Shown piece by piece: positions 44,420 to 54,158 of a DNA stretch of 64,000 nt. Positions within the stretch are counted from its first letter, which is position 1; each line of letters starts with the position of its first letter. Both the position numbers and the translations under genes were made by a program. This DNA is from Neisseria animaloris. Its GTDB lineage: Bacteria > Pseudomonadota > Gammaproteobacteria > Burkholderiales > Neisseriaceae. The stretch is from the NCBI RefSeq assembly GCF_900637855.1, contig NZ_LR134440.1, positions 1,984,001 through 2,048,000 of the forward strand, written 5' to 3'. The notes beneath the pieces were generated by a model. It was given only the letters and a program-made list of their open reading frames with translations, had not been told where the DNA came from and made no database searches.

Positions 44420-44476
44420 AACCTTTTCAGAAATAAATATAGTAAACTGCTGCCACTTTAATACTTTCTACCGACT

Positions 44477-45598
44477 ATGCGTCATCTGATACCTACAGAC
44501 AGCGCCGCCCGAATCGAATGGCGTAACGAAAGCTCGCAAAAGCCTCCAAAACAAGCCGTTTATCTGAATGAAACCGGTGCGGCCGAGATACTTAAAAATG
44601 CCCACGCGCACATTGCCAGTGTATGGAACGGCGATTTTCACAACGCCAAGCAAGTTTTGGCCGCCATGAAAAAACGTGTGCGTAGGCCTGCTTCCAATAA
44701 AGCAGCCGATATTCAGACGGCCTTTCATATCTATCGCATGCAACAAGCGCAGCAAAGCCGTGTTCTGAACATGCTTGCGGTGGAAATCGGCGTAGGTTTT
44801 ACCTTGAATCTGCCGCGGGCTCCCGATGTTTATTCCGCGTTGCTTGATGTGTACGGTGAAGAAAACAACCAGCCGTTTTTGCTGCCGTTGAATCAGTTGC
44901 TCGGCTTTATCGGTGCCCACGAGTGGCATAAAAAAGGTGTTTATATTCCTGCTTTGGAAAATACTGTTCATGTGCCTTTCGGTGTATTTTCTCCGTTACG
45001 GGGAGAATATCTCGATTTAATCTCTCAGGCTCCGTTGCCGCCGGATTGTAAAACGGCTTTCGATATCGGCACCGGCAGCGGAATTATTGCCATGTTGCTT
45101 GCCAAGCGCGGTATTGCTGATATTACCGCAACCGATACCAATTCGCGTGCCATTGTCTGTGTGCAAGCTAATCTGCAACGGCTTGGGTTTGACCGGCAAG
45201 TTTGTATTGAAGCTGCCGATTTATTCCCCGTGGGTCGTGCCGATTTGATTGTTTGCAACCCTCCGTGGCTGCCGGCAAAGCCGACTTCCGCCATTGAGTC
45301 TGCCCTTTATGATCCCGACAACACCATGCTGAAAGGCTTTTTAAACGGCGTTTGCGAACATTTGCATGAAAATGGCGAAGTATGGTTGGTAATGTCGGAT
45401 TTGGCCGAACATCTGCATTTGCGTGCTGCCGATTTTCTCGAACAATGCTTTCAGACGGCCTCTCTGGAGGTGGTGGAGGTGCTGAAAACCAAGCCTACCC
45501 ATAGCAAGGCTGTTGATGTTAATGACCCGTTGGCTTTTGCTCGCAGCAAGGAAACGACTTATTTATATCGTTTGAAGCCGATGACGGTGGAGCAATAG
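44477..45598 (+). CDS. Class I SAM-dependent methyltransferase
   Basis: A 373-residue protein. The C-terminal half (about 185-330) is a Rossmann methyltransferase with AFDIGTGSGIIAMLLAKRG (SAM loop), ATDTNSRAI and the catalytic NPPW, the motif of N- or Q-methylating enzymes such as PrmC and RlmG. The N-terminal 180 residues are helical without a known motif. The likely target is rRNA, protein glutamine or DNA; I cannot choose. An internal DUS encodes IQTAF. Monocistronic. Confidence 0.8.
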   Translation: MRHLIPTDSAARIEWRNESSQKPPKQAVYLNETGAAEILKNAHAHIASVWNGDFHNAKQVLAAMKKRVRRPASNKAADIQTAFHIYRMQQAQQSRVLNMLAVEIGVGFTLNLPRAPDVYSALLDVYGEENNQPFLLPLNQLLGFIGAHEWHKKGVYIPALENTVHVPFGVFSPLRGEYLDLISQAPLPPDCKTAFDIGTGSGIIAMLLAKRGIADITATDTNSRAIVCVQANLQRLGFDRQVCIEAADLFPVGRADLIVCNPPWLPAKPTSAIESALYDPDNTMLKGFLNGVCEHLHENGEVWLVMSDLAEHLHLRAADFLEQCFQTASLEVVEVLKTKPTHSKAVDVNDPLAFARSKETTYLYRLKPMTVEQ

Positions 45599-45901
45599 CC
45601 GACCAATAATTTTTGATTATGGGGAAGCAGGTTGGCTGCGATGCCGATATGGTCAGATACAATAGTATTAAAGCAGTTATCAGTGAATGGTTGATAACCG
45701 CCTAAGAATAGGCCGTCTGAAAATATTGGTAGGCAAGTGTATTGTTGGGCTAAATCAACTTTTATCTGATTAAACGATAAAGGCCGTCTGAAAAAGCGTA
45801 TATTTTAGAAGGCCTTATCATTTGAAAGCAACATCAAACAGTATCTTTTATTCCAACCGTTTCAAACAACCGACCGCCTTTCAAACAACAGGAGCCTGAC
45901 G
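45599..45901. other. Intergenic region with DUS copies
   Basis: AG-DUS at about 45710 and 45780; the second is followed by a degenerate arm (AGAAGGCCTT) that could make a weak hairpin. No gene seen. AACAGGAGCC before 45902 is the ribosome site of the next gene. Confidence 0.5.
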
Positions 45902-46426
45902 ATGAAACTTAAAACTTTCGTCCTTATTTTATCTGCCTTATTGCTTGCTGCCTGTGGTAGCACCGCCAATGAAACCCAAACTCTGCACGACCAGCTTGCC
46001 GAGGCGCAAACTGCTGTCAAACTTTCCGCAGAAAACACGAAAAGGTTGGAAAGTACTTATTCCGATATCTATTTCGAACTGAACAGCCTGACTGTTGAGA
46101 ATTTCAAAGCTAAAGTAGCCAAAGGAGAAACGTTTTATGCCTATATAGGGCGGCCAAGTTGCGGGGATTGCAATGCATTCGAACCGTTGCTCAAACATTA
46201 TATCCGCGACCGCAAACTGCAAGACAAAATCTACTTTGTCAACGTTCATCGGTTAAATCAAGACAAGCCTGCTTGGGCTGAATTCAAACAGCAATATAAC
46301 TTAACAGGCACGCCTGTTTTGGCTAAATATGGGAAACGCCGTCAAATCAACAAACTTGATTTTGAGAATAAAGGGGGTATCAGTGCGGAAGATTTGGAAA
46401 AATGGCTGGGAATGAATGGATTGTGA
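45902..46426 (+). CDS. Thioredoxin-fold lipoprotein with CGDC
   Basis: A 174-residue lipoprotein: lipobox LLLAAC at about residue 18, a short coiled segment (about 27-55), then a thioredoxin-like fold with YAYIGRPSCGDCNAFEPLL and the cis-Pro GTPVLAKYG. The CxxC in GRPSCGDC resembles bacteriocin-transport accessory proteins (PedC/BrcD). It should act in the periplasm on disulfides. It lies just upstream of the exported four-gene cluster but is separated by 0.9 kb and a terminator. Confidence 0.75.
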   Translation: MKLKTFVLILSALLLAACGSTANETQTLHDQLAEAQTAVKLSAENTKRLESTYSDIYFELNSLTVENFKAKVAKGETFYAYIGRPSCGDCNAFEPLLKHYIRDRKLQDKIYFVNVHRLNQDKPAWAEFKQQYNLTGTPVLAKYGKRRQINKLDFENKGGISAEDLEKWLGMNGL

Positions 46427-46614
46427 GCATTGAAAATGTTATAAGTTCTTTCAAAGAGTTACGCTATAGTGAGCAAGTGGAGGCACATTATATATTAAGT
46501 ATGTAGGTAACACGGAAATATGGTGGTTAGTGGTCTTGTAAATTTTTTATTTCGTATATGCTGATGAAAAGATTTTTCGGTTTTTCTTGAATTCATTATA
46601 TTGATGGCTATACA

Positions 46615-46652
46615 GGGCCGTGCAAGTTAGAAAATCTTGTACGGCTTTCTTT
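46615..46652 (+). terminator. Terminator before the AT-rich region
   Basis: GCCGTGCAAG (46617-46626) pairs with CTTGTACGGC (46636-46645, one G-T pair), followed by TTTCTTTAT. Confidence 0.75.
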
Positions 46653-47366
46653 ATAATTAATATGGCAATAATAATTATATGTAAATATATTAATGATTTT
46701 AGTGCCAAGAAATAATATAACAGATGATTTTTTATTTTGGTAAAGATGATTATTTCTTATATACAATGATTTACAGGTAATAAAAATGCTGCAAACAGAT
46801 GAAATAGCATAATATGGGAAAATAAATTATGTAACCATAAAGTAATTAAATTAAGAGCATCAACTCTAATATAATTTAATGGTTATATTTTCTTTTTTTT
46901 ATATTTTTTTGTCTTAAAATAGAAAAGTAAAATTAAATAATGTTAAATTTAGTTTAAATTCTCATACTTTTTAAAGAGTTCCTTATAAAAATACTTTAAA
47001 TAGTAATATTTAGTTATTAAACTACAACTCAATATGCATGAGGCGTGATGAAGAATGTTCATGCCTTATGAATATAAAACTCCATATAATAAAATTCCTA
47101 TATCATATATTGATAACGAAAATTAATATTATTTATGTTATAGAAATTTTTTTAGACTGTTCTATAATTCACTCAAGAAATCAATTGAACACATTGAATT
47201 AAATGATACTTTATAGGTGTTGTTGTGATTTGGTATGGCTCAGTTGGTTTCTTAAATGTCGGGAGTCTTACAATCTCCTTTGTAACTGACCGTTTAAAGC
47301 ATGCAAAATAAACCGTTTGGCATGAATGGTCTGCTTATGAAAACTGTCTATTAAGGAATATATATC
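46653..47366 (+). promoter_or_regulatory. Long AT-rich leader/promoter of the exported cluster
   Basis: About 700 bases, the most AT-rich part of the window, with no credible gene. Two possible RNA structures stand out: a nested hairpin at 47037-47070 (CATGAGGC...GCCTTATG with inner ATGAA/TTCAT), and a stem TCAGTT (47240) / AACTGA (47284) enclosing GGAG/CTCC. AAGGA lies nine bases before the ATG at 47367. The length is compatible with complex control. Confidence 0.45.
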
Positions 47367-47753
47367 ATGAAAAATAAATTTGTTTCTGCTGTTGTCGTAT
47401 TGGCCGGTTTGGGTCTGAGTGCTTCTGCTTTTGCTGCAGGTTCATTTGCACAATCGGCATTGATTGAAGACCAAGCGCATCTGACTATTAGAGAAGGTGT
47501 TTTTAACGTCCAAGGTATTAACGTTTTAGATGCCGGTGGGAAAAGCCTTGACAATGTAGAACAAGCGGTAGTGGGTAAAACTCTGAATCTGCAATTGCAA
47601 GATGCAAATTACTCCGTTCAAGGTGCGAACGTGGTAAATGCAGCTACTAAAAACAGCAAAGTTGAGCAAGATGCCTTTTTTGATCGTGTAAGCCTGCACG
47701 TAAAAGGCGGTGGTTTCAACACTCAAGGTGTTAACGTAATCACTCTGCAATAA
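47367..47753 (+). CDS. Secreted three-repeat protein, candidate fibre subunit
   Basis: A 128-residue exported protein: signal peptide to about residue 23 (SASAFA). The mature part consists of three units of about 36 residues, each with a beta-rich segment and a closing motif: FNVQGINVLDA, YSVQGANVVNA, FNTQGVNVITLQ. The alternation of hydrophobic residues with conserved Gln-Gly-x-Asn recalls curlin repeats (QxGxxN), although it is not a standard curlin. No Cys. First of four exported proteins on one strand. The amyloid or fibre role is inference. Confidence 0.65.
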   Translation: MKNKFVSAVVVLAGLGLSASAFAAGSFAQSALIEDQAHLTIREGVFNVQGINVLDAGGKSLDNVEQAVVGKTLNLQLQDANYSVQGANVVNAATKNSKVEQDAFFDRVSLHVKGGGFNTQGVNVITLQ

Positions 47754-47848
47754 ACACTAGCATGAGTTGATTTGAGTCGGCAGCAGCATTTATAGCTGTC
47801 TGCCGACTTGGTACATTTTAGTTTGCTAAAAAGAGAAGGGAGCATGAA

Positions 47849-48199
47849 ATGACTCAAAAATCAAGTTGGTTGCTATGCACATTGTTGATTGGCGGAATTT
47901 CTTTACCTGCTTTGGCAGAACATCCGGGGGTGCCCAAAATTCCTACCTCCAGAAGCCCGACTACTCCGGCTATGATGATTCATGCGGCTCGGGTACGGCC
48001 TCAAGAAACCAAAACTGACGGCTATCATGTTACTGATTCTACCGGTAGATCTTTTTACATAGATAATATTGTCAAACCCAGATGTGCCTTTTATGCGAAC
48101 CATGTGGACACTACGAATGTTCCCGGATATAAGGCAAATAAGATAAAAATTATAAGCAAAGCTTACATTGGAAAAGTGGATATTAAAGGCTGCCATTAA
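47849..48199 (+). CDS. Small secreted protein of the four-gene cluster
   Basis: A 116-residue protein with a signal peptide (cut after SLPALA, about residue 23). The mature 93 residues are basic and carry two Cys (PRCAF and the C-terminal KGCH), likely a disulfide. DGYHVTDSTGRSFYIDNIV and NKIKIISKAYIGKVDIKG suggest beta structure. I recognise no family. The position between the fibre-like protein and the CsgG-like lipoprotein suggests an export or capping role, comparable in place only to CsgE/CsgF. Confidence 0.6.
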   Translation: MTQKSSWLLCTLLIGGISLPALAEHPGVPKIPTSRSPTTPAMMIHAARVRPQETKTDGYHVTDSTGRSFYIDNIVKPRCAFYANHVDTTNVPGYKANKIKIISKAYIGKVDIKGCH

Positions 48200-48237
48200 C
48201 CGGTTTGGGTAAGCGACTTGATAGGAAATTAGGCACT

Positions 48238-49128
48238 ATGAAGCTTTCTTTTTTGAAAATGTTCAGTTTGGCTTTGCTGGCTACCGGTTGTTCTTCGCAA
48301 TCGATAGATTTTGTTTCTACTCGAGCTACTCCAAACTATACACAATCTTCATTGGATAAATCTTTGGATTGTGCGGGTAAATTACTGAGTGAGTTTTCTC
48401 CTAAAACCCCTCGGGTATCGCTGTTTATCATTTCCGGTATTACAGATGGCACTGTACGGCCGCAAGCATTGAGCAGCCCTTTGGCCGATTCGGGTGCGTT
48501 TCATTTGAGAACACGCATTCACGCATTGTTTCCTTCGACATTGGCAAAAATTGTTAAGGAAGAACCGATTATTTTTCAGGCGGTTAATGGGCCGATAGGG
48601 ATCAATGCATTTGGTTTGGTTAATACCGATTATTTGAAAGCGTATCAACAAGGGAATTTGGCTTCGATGAATTTCGGCCGCACTCATGCGGGGCTTCCTC
48701 CTGCTTCTTATTTGCAACTGATACCGATTGAAGGTGCTTTTACCCGCAATGATCATGAAGATTTTTTCAGTAGAGGACGAGGAGCGAATGCTTCGCAAAG
48801 TAAAGCCCGCGTGAACGGTAATTTGGATTACGGGATTAGTAATTCATCGAAAATCATCAGTTTTGCCGTGAATGTAACCGATCCTTCAACCAATACCATC
48901 GCTTATGCCACTTCTTTTGATTTAAAATATTCCGCAACCCGAAAAGAGTTTAGTTTGCAACTTTCCGGTACGGAACCCGGAATAGGGTATTCTTTCTCTT
49001 CAGGACAAATCGAAAGCGTGCAAAGTGCACAGCAAGTATTATTGGATGCCGCCAGTTTGTGGGTGGCTGATTTGGCTTATCCGGAATTGCAATTGCAGAA
49101 AAAATGCTACCGCAGTCAAATTTCCTAA
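48238..49128 (+). CDS. CsgG/HfaB-like outer-membrane lipoprotein (tentative)
   Basis: A 296-residue lipoprotein starting at ATG 48238 (an earlier TTG is unlikely); lipobox LLATGC at residue 17. The layout parallels CsgG: an early hydrophobic strand followed by a TDGT turn (RVSLFIISGITDGTVRPQAL), a helical segment, LQLIPIEGAFTRND, a Gly-rich loop, then paired strands KIISFAVNVTDPSTNTIAYA and a C-terminal helix (VLLDAASLWVADLAY). CsgG/HfaB proteins form the secretion pore for curli or holdfast-anchor subunits. The match is by pattern only and could fail in a profile search. Forms a unit with its neighbours (39-38-base gaps). Confidence 0.5.
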   Translation: MKLSFLKMFSLALLATGCSSQSIDFVSTRATPNYTQSSLDKSLDCAGKLLSEFSPKTPRVSLFIISGITDGTVRPQALSSPLADSGAFHLRTRIHALFPSTLAKIVKEEPIIFQAVNGPIGINAFGLVNTDYLKAYQQGNLASMNFGRTHAGLPPASYLQLIPIEGAFTRNDHEDFFSRGRGANASQSKARVNGNLDYGISNSSKIISFAVNVTDPSTNTIAYATSFDLKYSATRKEFSLQLSGTEPGIGYSFSSGQIESVQSAQQVLLDAASLWVADLAYPELQLQKKCYRSQIS

Positions 49129-49164
49129 CCCGTCCTTGAAATTGGCATAGGAAAGGATTTTTCG

Positions 49165-49707
49165 ATGATTTTCGGTTTTATCAATTCCCAAAAGCACCGT
49201 TGTTTGGGCATCTGTTTATCGGTAGCCGCCCTGACCGCTTGTGCACACATAGATGAACAGCCAGCTGCCGCAGCCGTTCAGTCCGGTAAGCAAGAGGCTG
49301 CCAACCAATTCGGCAAGGAACTTAAAGTTACACCGTCTTCAGCCCGTCCGGAACGGCATTATTCCGTTAAAAAAATGTCGCATCAGGCCAAGCAGATCGC
49401 CTCAGAATCCGGCCGTGGTAGTCCTTCAAGGGTGGCCAGCTCGGTAACGCCGGTTGTCAGTTCAGAAAAAGTGGCTGCATCAGCGCGGCAGTATGAAGCC
49501 AAAATTCGTCAGAACCCTCCCGTTAAAGATGTGGAAGATCTTGATGAAACAGAGCGTGAGGAATTACTGAAAAAAACTCTGCCGATGATAGGTCAATACG
49601 GTAATCTCGACTCCACCGGCTTGGGTACTCATCCCCGGGTAGAGGGGGAAGTTTATCAATCCAACAGACGGTTGATTTACCATATAGAATATTTGGAAGA
49701 GGAATAG
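49165..49707 (+). CDS. Lipoprotein of the four-gene cluster
   Basis: A 180-residue protein with lipobox AALTAC (about residue 26) and a preceding AAGGA site. The mature part is hydrophilic, rich in Ser/Ala/Lys and likely disordered to about residue 100, then acidic (DVEDLDETEREELLKKTL). No family recognised. Last gene of the exported cluster; a DUS dyad follows. It may be a periplasmic or outer-membrane accessory factor of the system. Confidence 0.6.
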   Translation: MIFGFINSQKHRCLGICLSVAALTACAHIDEQPAAAAVQSGKQEAANQFGKELKVTPSSARPERHYSVKKMSHQAKQIASESGRGSPSRVASSVTPVVSSEKVAASARQYEAKIRQNPPVKDVEDLDETEREELLKKTLPMIGQYGNLDSTGLGTHPRVEGEVYQSNRRLIYHIEYLEEE

Positions 49708-49756
49708 CCTGTACCTGTGTTTAGCCAGGTTGATCGGCAGAAGCTGCTTAAAGGTA

Positions 49757-49792
49757 GGGGCCGTCTGAAAACACTGTTTCAGACGGCTTCTT
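49757..49792. terminator. DUS-dyad terminator after the exported cluster
   Basis: GGGCCGTCTGAA and an inverse copy (last base varied) around ACACTG, then TTTTTAT. It serves the exported cluster and the convergent deacylase gene. Confidence 0.75.
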
Positions 49793-49793
49793 T

Positions 49794-50285
49794 TTATAAA
49801 TCGATGATTTGATAGTCGTAAGAAAGATGATTTAAGAATCGATACACGTCTTCCATTTTGATAAACACGGTATTGGTGTTTTCGTTTCCATGAAAAGTTA
49901 TCCGTTCTTGAGACAGTATTTCTTTGTCGAGATACACGTTAATGTCATGATCTTTATTGTTCAACAGGCCGAATAGCGATACCACGCCCGGCTCCAGCCC
50001 CATTTTTTCCTTTAACCGTTCGGCCGAACCAAAACTCAGTCTGTTTTCTTGCAGCAAGTCTGTTAGCTTTTCCATATCCAAACGCTTGGCATCATCTGTA
50101 ACCACTAAATAAAAGGCCGTTTTCTTGCGATTGGTTAAAAATAAAGTCTTGGTTCGGACCCCTTCTTTGCCTTCTATGAAACGGTCGGCTTCTTCGGTTG
50201 TTAAGGCCGGCGGATGTTGTGCGACATCATAATCAATGCCCATTTCTTTGAGCGATTTGAAAACATGATCAGATAAAGCACCCAT
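49794..50285 (-). CDS. YbaK/ProX-type aminoacyl-tRNA deacylase
   Basis: A 163-residue protein starting at MGALSDHVFKSLKEMGIDYD, seven bases after GAGGAGG. KTLFLTNRKKTAFYLVV and LEPGVVSLFGLLNNKDHDINVYLDKEI are characteristic of the PrdX/ProXp branch of YbaK-like proteins, which remove Ala from mischarged tRNA-Pro. Acts in the cytosol. Monocistronic. An ATG 105 bases further upstream lies in a different context and is not favoured. Confidence 0.9.
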   Translation of the reverse strand: MGALSDHVFKSLKEMGIDYDVAQHPPALTTEEADRFIEGKEGVRTKTLFLTNRKKTAFYLVVTDDAKRLDMEKLTDLLQENRLSFGSAERLKEKMGLEPGVVSLFGLLNNKDHDINVYLDKEILSQERITFHGNENTNTVFIKMEDVYRFLNHLSYDYQIIDL

Positions 50286-50455
50286 AAATCCTCCTCGTAT
50301 ATTTCTTTCTATGCTTGTTCGACCTTTACACGTTCGGGCCGATATAAAAAACCGGATAAATATACGGTACATTGCAATACAACAGCACAAATCGCGCTGT
50401 ATAAAGCAACCCCGTAAATATTATCCGGCTATTTTTAGCAGAGATTTCTTGCTGA

Positions 50456-51484
<1,029 letters not shown>

Positions 51485-51510
51485 CTAATAAATCTTTGAA
51501 TTAAAGGGTT

Positions 51511-51816
51511 TTATTGGATTGAATTATCGGAGATGTCGTGCATTTGTATGATTTCTAAGCTTTCGGTTTTGCCTTCGATGGCTTTGAGGAAGTCTTGAAA
51601 ATGTACGGTGGTAGCATGTGCATCAACTGCGGCTTGCGATCGCCAGATTTCGAAAAATACCACGCGATCCGGGTTTTCAATATCTTGATGAAGGTCATAG
51701 CGCAAATTGCCTGCTTCTTGCCGGCTAGCCGATACCAATCGTTGGAATACGTCGAACAATTCTTGGCCATATTCCGGTTTGATAACAATGGCAGCGACAA
51801 TTTTTACGGGTTGCAT
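51511..51816 (-). CDS. Antibiotic-biosynthesis-monooxygenase (ABM) domain protein
   Basis: A 101-residue protein. ATG 51816 is chosen over 51822 because AGGAG lies seven bases before it. The ABM ferredoxin-like fold is shown by RYDLHQDIENPDRVVFFEIW and DAHATTVHFQDFL. Such small dimers are quinol or flavin-independent oxygenases, or haem-degrading, but most are uncharacterised. Its place between ilvH and ilvC is unusual for a branched-chain operon. Confidence 0.88.
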   Translation of the reverse strand: MQPVKIVAAIVIKPEYGQELFDVFQRLVSASRQEAGNLRYDLHQDIENPDRVVFFEIWRSQAAVDAHATTVHFQDFLKAIEGKTESLEIIQMHDISDNSIQ

Positions 51817-51888
51817 AATCATGCTCCTATTTGTTTTCAGACGGCCTGTTGTGCTTTGTATGTGTTGCAGGCCGTCTGAAATGTCCGA

Positions 51889-52380
51889 TCAGATTTTCAG
51901 TATACGTTCCCCCCGACCGATGCCTGCCGCACCGGTGCGCACGGTTTCGAGAATTTGGGCCCTACCTACGGTTTCCAAGAAGGAGTCCAGTTTGTCGGAA
52001 GAACCTGTAACTTCAATGGTGTAACTTTTATCGGTAACGTCAACAACATGGCCGCGGTAAATTTCAGTTAGGCGTAGAAACTCATCACGGTCTTTACCGA
52101 TTGCACGTACTTTTACCAGCATCAATTCACGTTCGACAAACCGGCTTTCGTTCAAATCGACTACTTTTACCACTTCAACCAGTTTGTTGAGTTGCTTGGT
52201 AATTTGTTCCAATACGGTATCGTCGCCATGGGTAACGATGGTCATGCGTGAAAGGGTTTTGTCTTCGGTAGCGGCTACCGCTAGTGAGTCGATATTATAA
52301 GCACGTGCGGAGAAGAGACCGACAACGCGGCTCATTGCGCCTGATTCGTTTTCCATCAGGATAGATAATATGTGTCGCAT
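51889..52380 (-). CDS. ilvH: Acetolactate synthase small subunit
   Basis: A 163-residue regulatory subunit with an ACT domain (MRHILSILMENESGAMSRVV) that binds valine for feedback control, and a second ACT-like half (FLRLTEIYRGHVVDVTDKS). The start overlaps the ilvI stop (TAATG), showing translational coupling. Confidence 0.97.
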   Translation of the reverse strand: MRHILSILMENESGAMSRVVGLFSARAYNIDSLAVAATEDKTLSRMTIVTHGDDTVLEQITKQLNKLVEVVKVVDLNESRFVERELMLVKVRAIGKDRDEFLRLTEIYRGHVVDVTDKSYTIEVTGSSDKLDSFLETVGRAQILETVRTGAAGIGRGERILKI

Positions 52381-54158
52381 TATGGCACGCTCCTTATATC
52401 GTAATCACGGTCTTTGACATCATTTACGTCGGAATCCATCGGTGTTTCGCGCATGTGCGGCGGCAGTACCATTTCGTCCAGACCTTTGCCGTTACCCACC
52501 ATCGGGAATACGTTTTGCTTTTTGTCAGTAATGAAGTCCAAAAATACCAAACGGTCTTTTTGTTTGACGGCTTCACGTAACACGCCTTCCACGTCGGATT
52601 TTTTGTCGACACGGATGCCGATATGCCCGTAGGCTTCGGCCAATTTCACAAAATCGGGCAGCGAATCAAAATAAGTTTCCGATTCGCGGTTGCTGTAATA
52701 CAGTTCCTGCCATTGCCGCACCATGCCCAAATAGCCGTTATTGAGGGTAACGATGTTGATCGGCAGTTTGTATTGAAAACAGGTGGAAAGCTCTTGGATA
52801 TTCATTTGAATTGAGCCCTCGCCGGTAATACAAAATACATCTTGATCGGGTGCGGCGAGTTTGGCACCCATCGCATACGGCAAACCCACACCCATTGTGC
52901 CGAGGCCGCCTGAATTCAGCCATTGGCGCGGCCGCTCGAACGGATAATATTGGGCGGCAAACATTTGGTGCTGACCTACGTCTGAAGTGATGATGGCCGA
53001 GTTGTTGGTAACTTCGGCAAGTTTTTTAACGACGTATTGCGGTTTGATGAGTTCGTCTTCACATTCAAACCACAGGCAATTTCTGCTGCGCCAAGTTTCC
53101 AAAGTTTCCCACCACTTTTCCAATGTGGTTTGATTCAGCATTAATTCCTGTTTCTTCCACAGGCAAATCATTTCTGAGAGTACGTTTTTTACATCGCCGA
53201 CAATCGGCACATCCACTTTTACTCGCTTGGCAATGCTTGAAGGGTCTACATCTACATGAATGATTTTTTTAGGTTTATCGAGGAATTTGGACGGCACGGA
53301 AATAACGCGGTCGTCAAAACGGGCACCGACGGCCAATACCACGTCGGCATTTTGCATAGCCAAGTTGGCTTCGTAAGTGCCATGCATGCCCAGCATGCCG
53401 AGATATTGGCGGTCGCTTGAGGGGTAGGCTCCCAAGCCCATTAATGTACCTGTGCATGGCATGCCTGTTAAACGCACCAAATCAACCAATTCTTGATGGG
53501 CATTGCCTAGTACCACGCCGCCGCCGAAATACACCAAAGGACGTTTGGCAGAGGCCAGTATCTGTATGGCTTTTTTAATTTGTCCGGTATGGCCTTGTGT
53601 AACCGGTTGGTAGGAACGGATGAAGATATTCTCCTGCGGATAGCTGAACTTTGCCATTGCCTGAGTAACATCTTTCGGAACGTCTACCACTACGGGACCG
53701 GGACGGCCGCTGGCGGCAATTTGAAATGCTTTTTTAATGGTAGATGCCAGTTCGTTGACATTGGTTACAAGGAAATTGTGTTTCACACAGGGGCGGGTGA
53801 TGCCCACGGTATCGACTTCCTGAAAGGCATCGGTGCCGATAGCAGGCGTACCTACCTGACCGGTAATGATAACCATCGGAATGGAGTCCGAATACGCCGT
53901 AGCGATGCCGGTAATCGCATTGGTTGCACCTGGGCCGGATGTGACCAATGCCACGCCCACTTTACCGCTGGTACGGGAATAGGCATCGGCAGCATGTACG
54001 GCTGCTTGCTCGTGCCGTACCAAAATGTGTTTTAATTTATTGAATTGGAAAAGCGCGTCATAAATTTCCAGAACTGCGCCCCCCGGATAGCCGAAAACGT
54101 ATTCCACACCTTCGGCCTTAAGACTTTGCACGAGTATTTGTGCTCCTGATAATTGCAT
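52380..54158 (-). CDS. ilvI: Acetolactate synthase large subunit
   Basis: A 592-residue thiamine-diphosphate enzyme beginning MQLSGAQILVQSLKAEGVEY after AGAGG; an ATG 51 bases upstream would lie within the leader. The catalytic Glu is in FGYPGGAVLEIYDAL...RHEQAAVHAADAY, and the ThDP site is GEGSIQMNIQELST. It makes acetolactate and acetohydroxybutyrate. First gene of the branched-chain unit; a possible leader peptide with four Val codons lies upstream. Confidence 0.97.
   Translation of the reverse strand: MQLSGAQILVQSLKAEGVEYVFGYPGGAVLEIYDALFQFNKLKHILVRHEQAAVHAADAYSRTSGKVGVALVTSGPGATNAITGIATAYSDSIPMVIITGQVGTPAIGTDAFQEVDTVGITRPCVKHNFLVTNVNELASTIKKAFQIAASGRPGPVVVDVPKDVTQAMAKFSYPQENIFIRSYQPVTQGHTGQIKKAIQILASAKRPLVYFGGGVVLGNAHQELVDLVRLTGMPCTGTLMGLGAYPSSDRQYLGMLGMHGTYEANLAMQNADVVLAVGARFDDRVISVPSKFLDKPKKIIHVDVDPSSIAKRVKVDVPIVGDVKNVLSEMICLWKKQELMLNQTTLEKWWETLETWRSRNCLWFECEDELIKPQYVVKKLAEVTNNSAIITSDVGQHQMFAAQYYPFERPRQWLNSGGLGTMGVGLPYAMGAKLAAPDQDVFCITGEGSIQMNIQELSTCFQYKLPINIVTLNNGYLGMVRQWQELYYSNRESETYFDSLPDFVKLAEAYGHIGIRVDKKSDVEGVLREAVKQKDRLVFLDFITDKKQNVFPMVGNGKGLDEMVLPPHMRETPMDSDVNDVKDRDYDIRSVP

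Noticed and set aside
46423..46506. 27-codon GTG frame overlapping the thioredoxin gene stop
   Set aside because: Overlap alone is weak evidence; composition is ordinary and no family was recognised.
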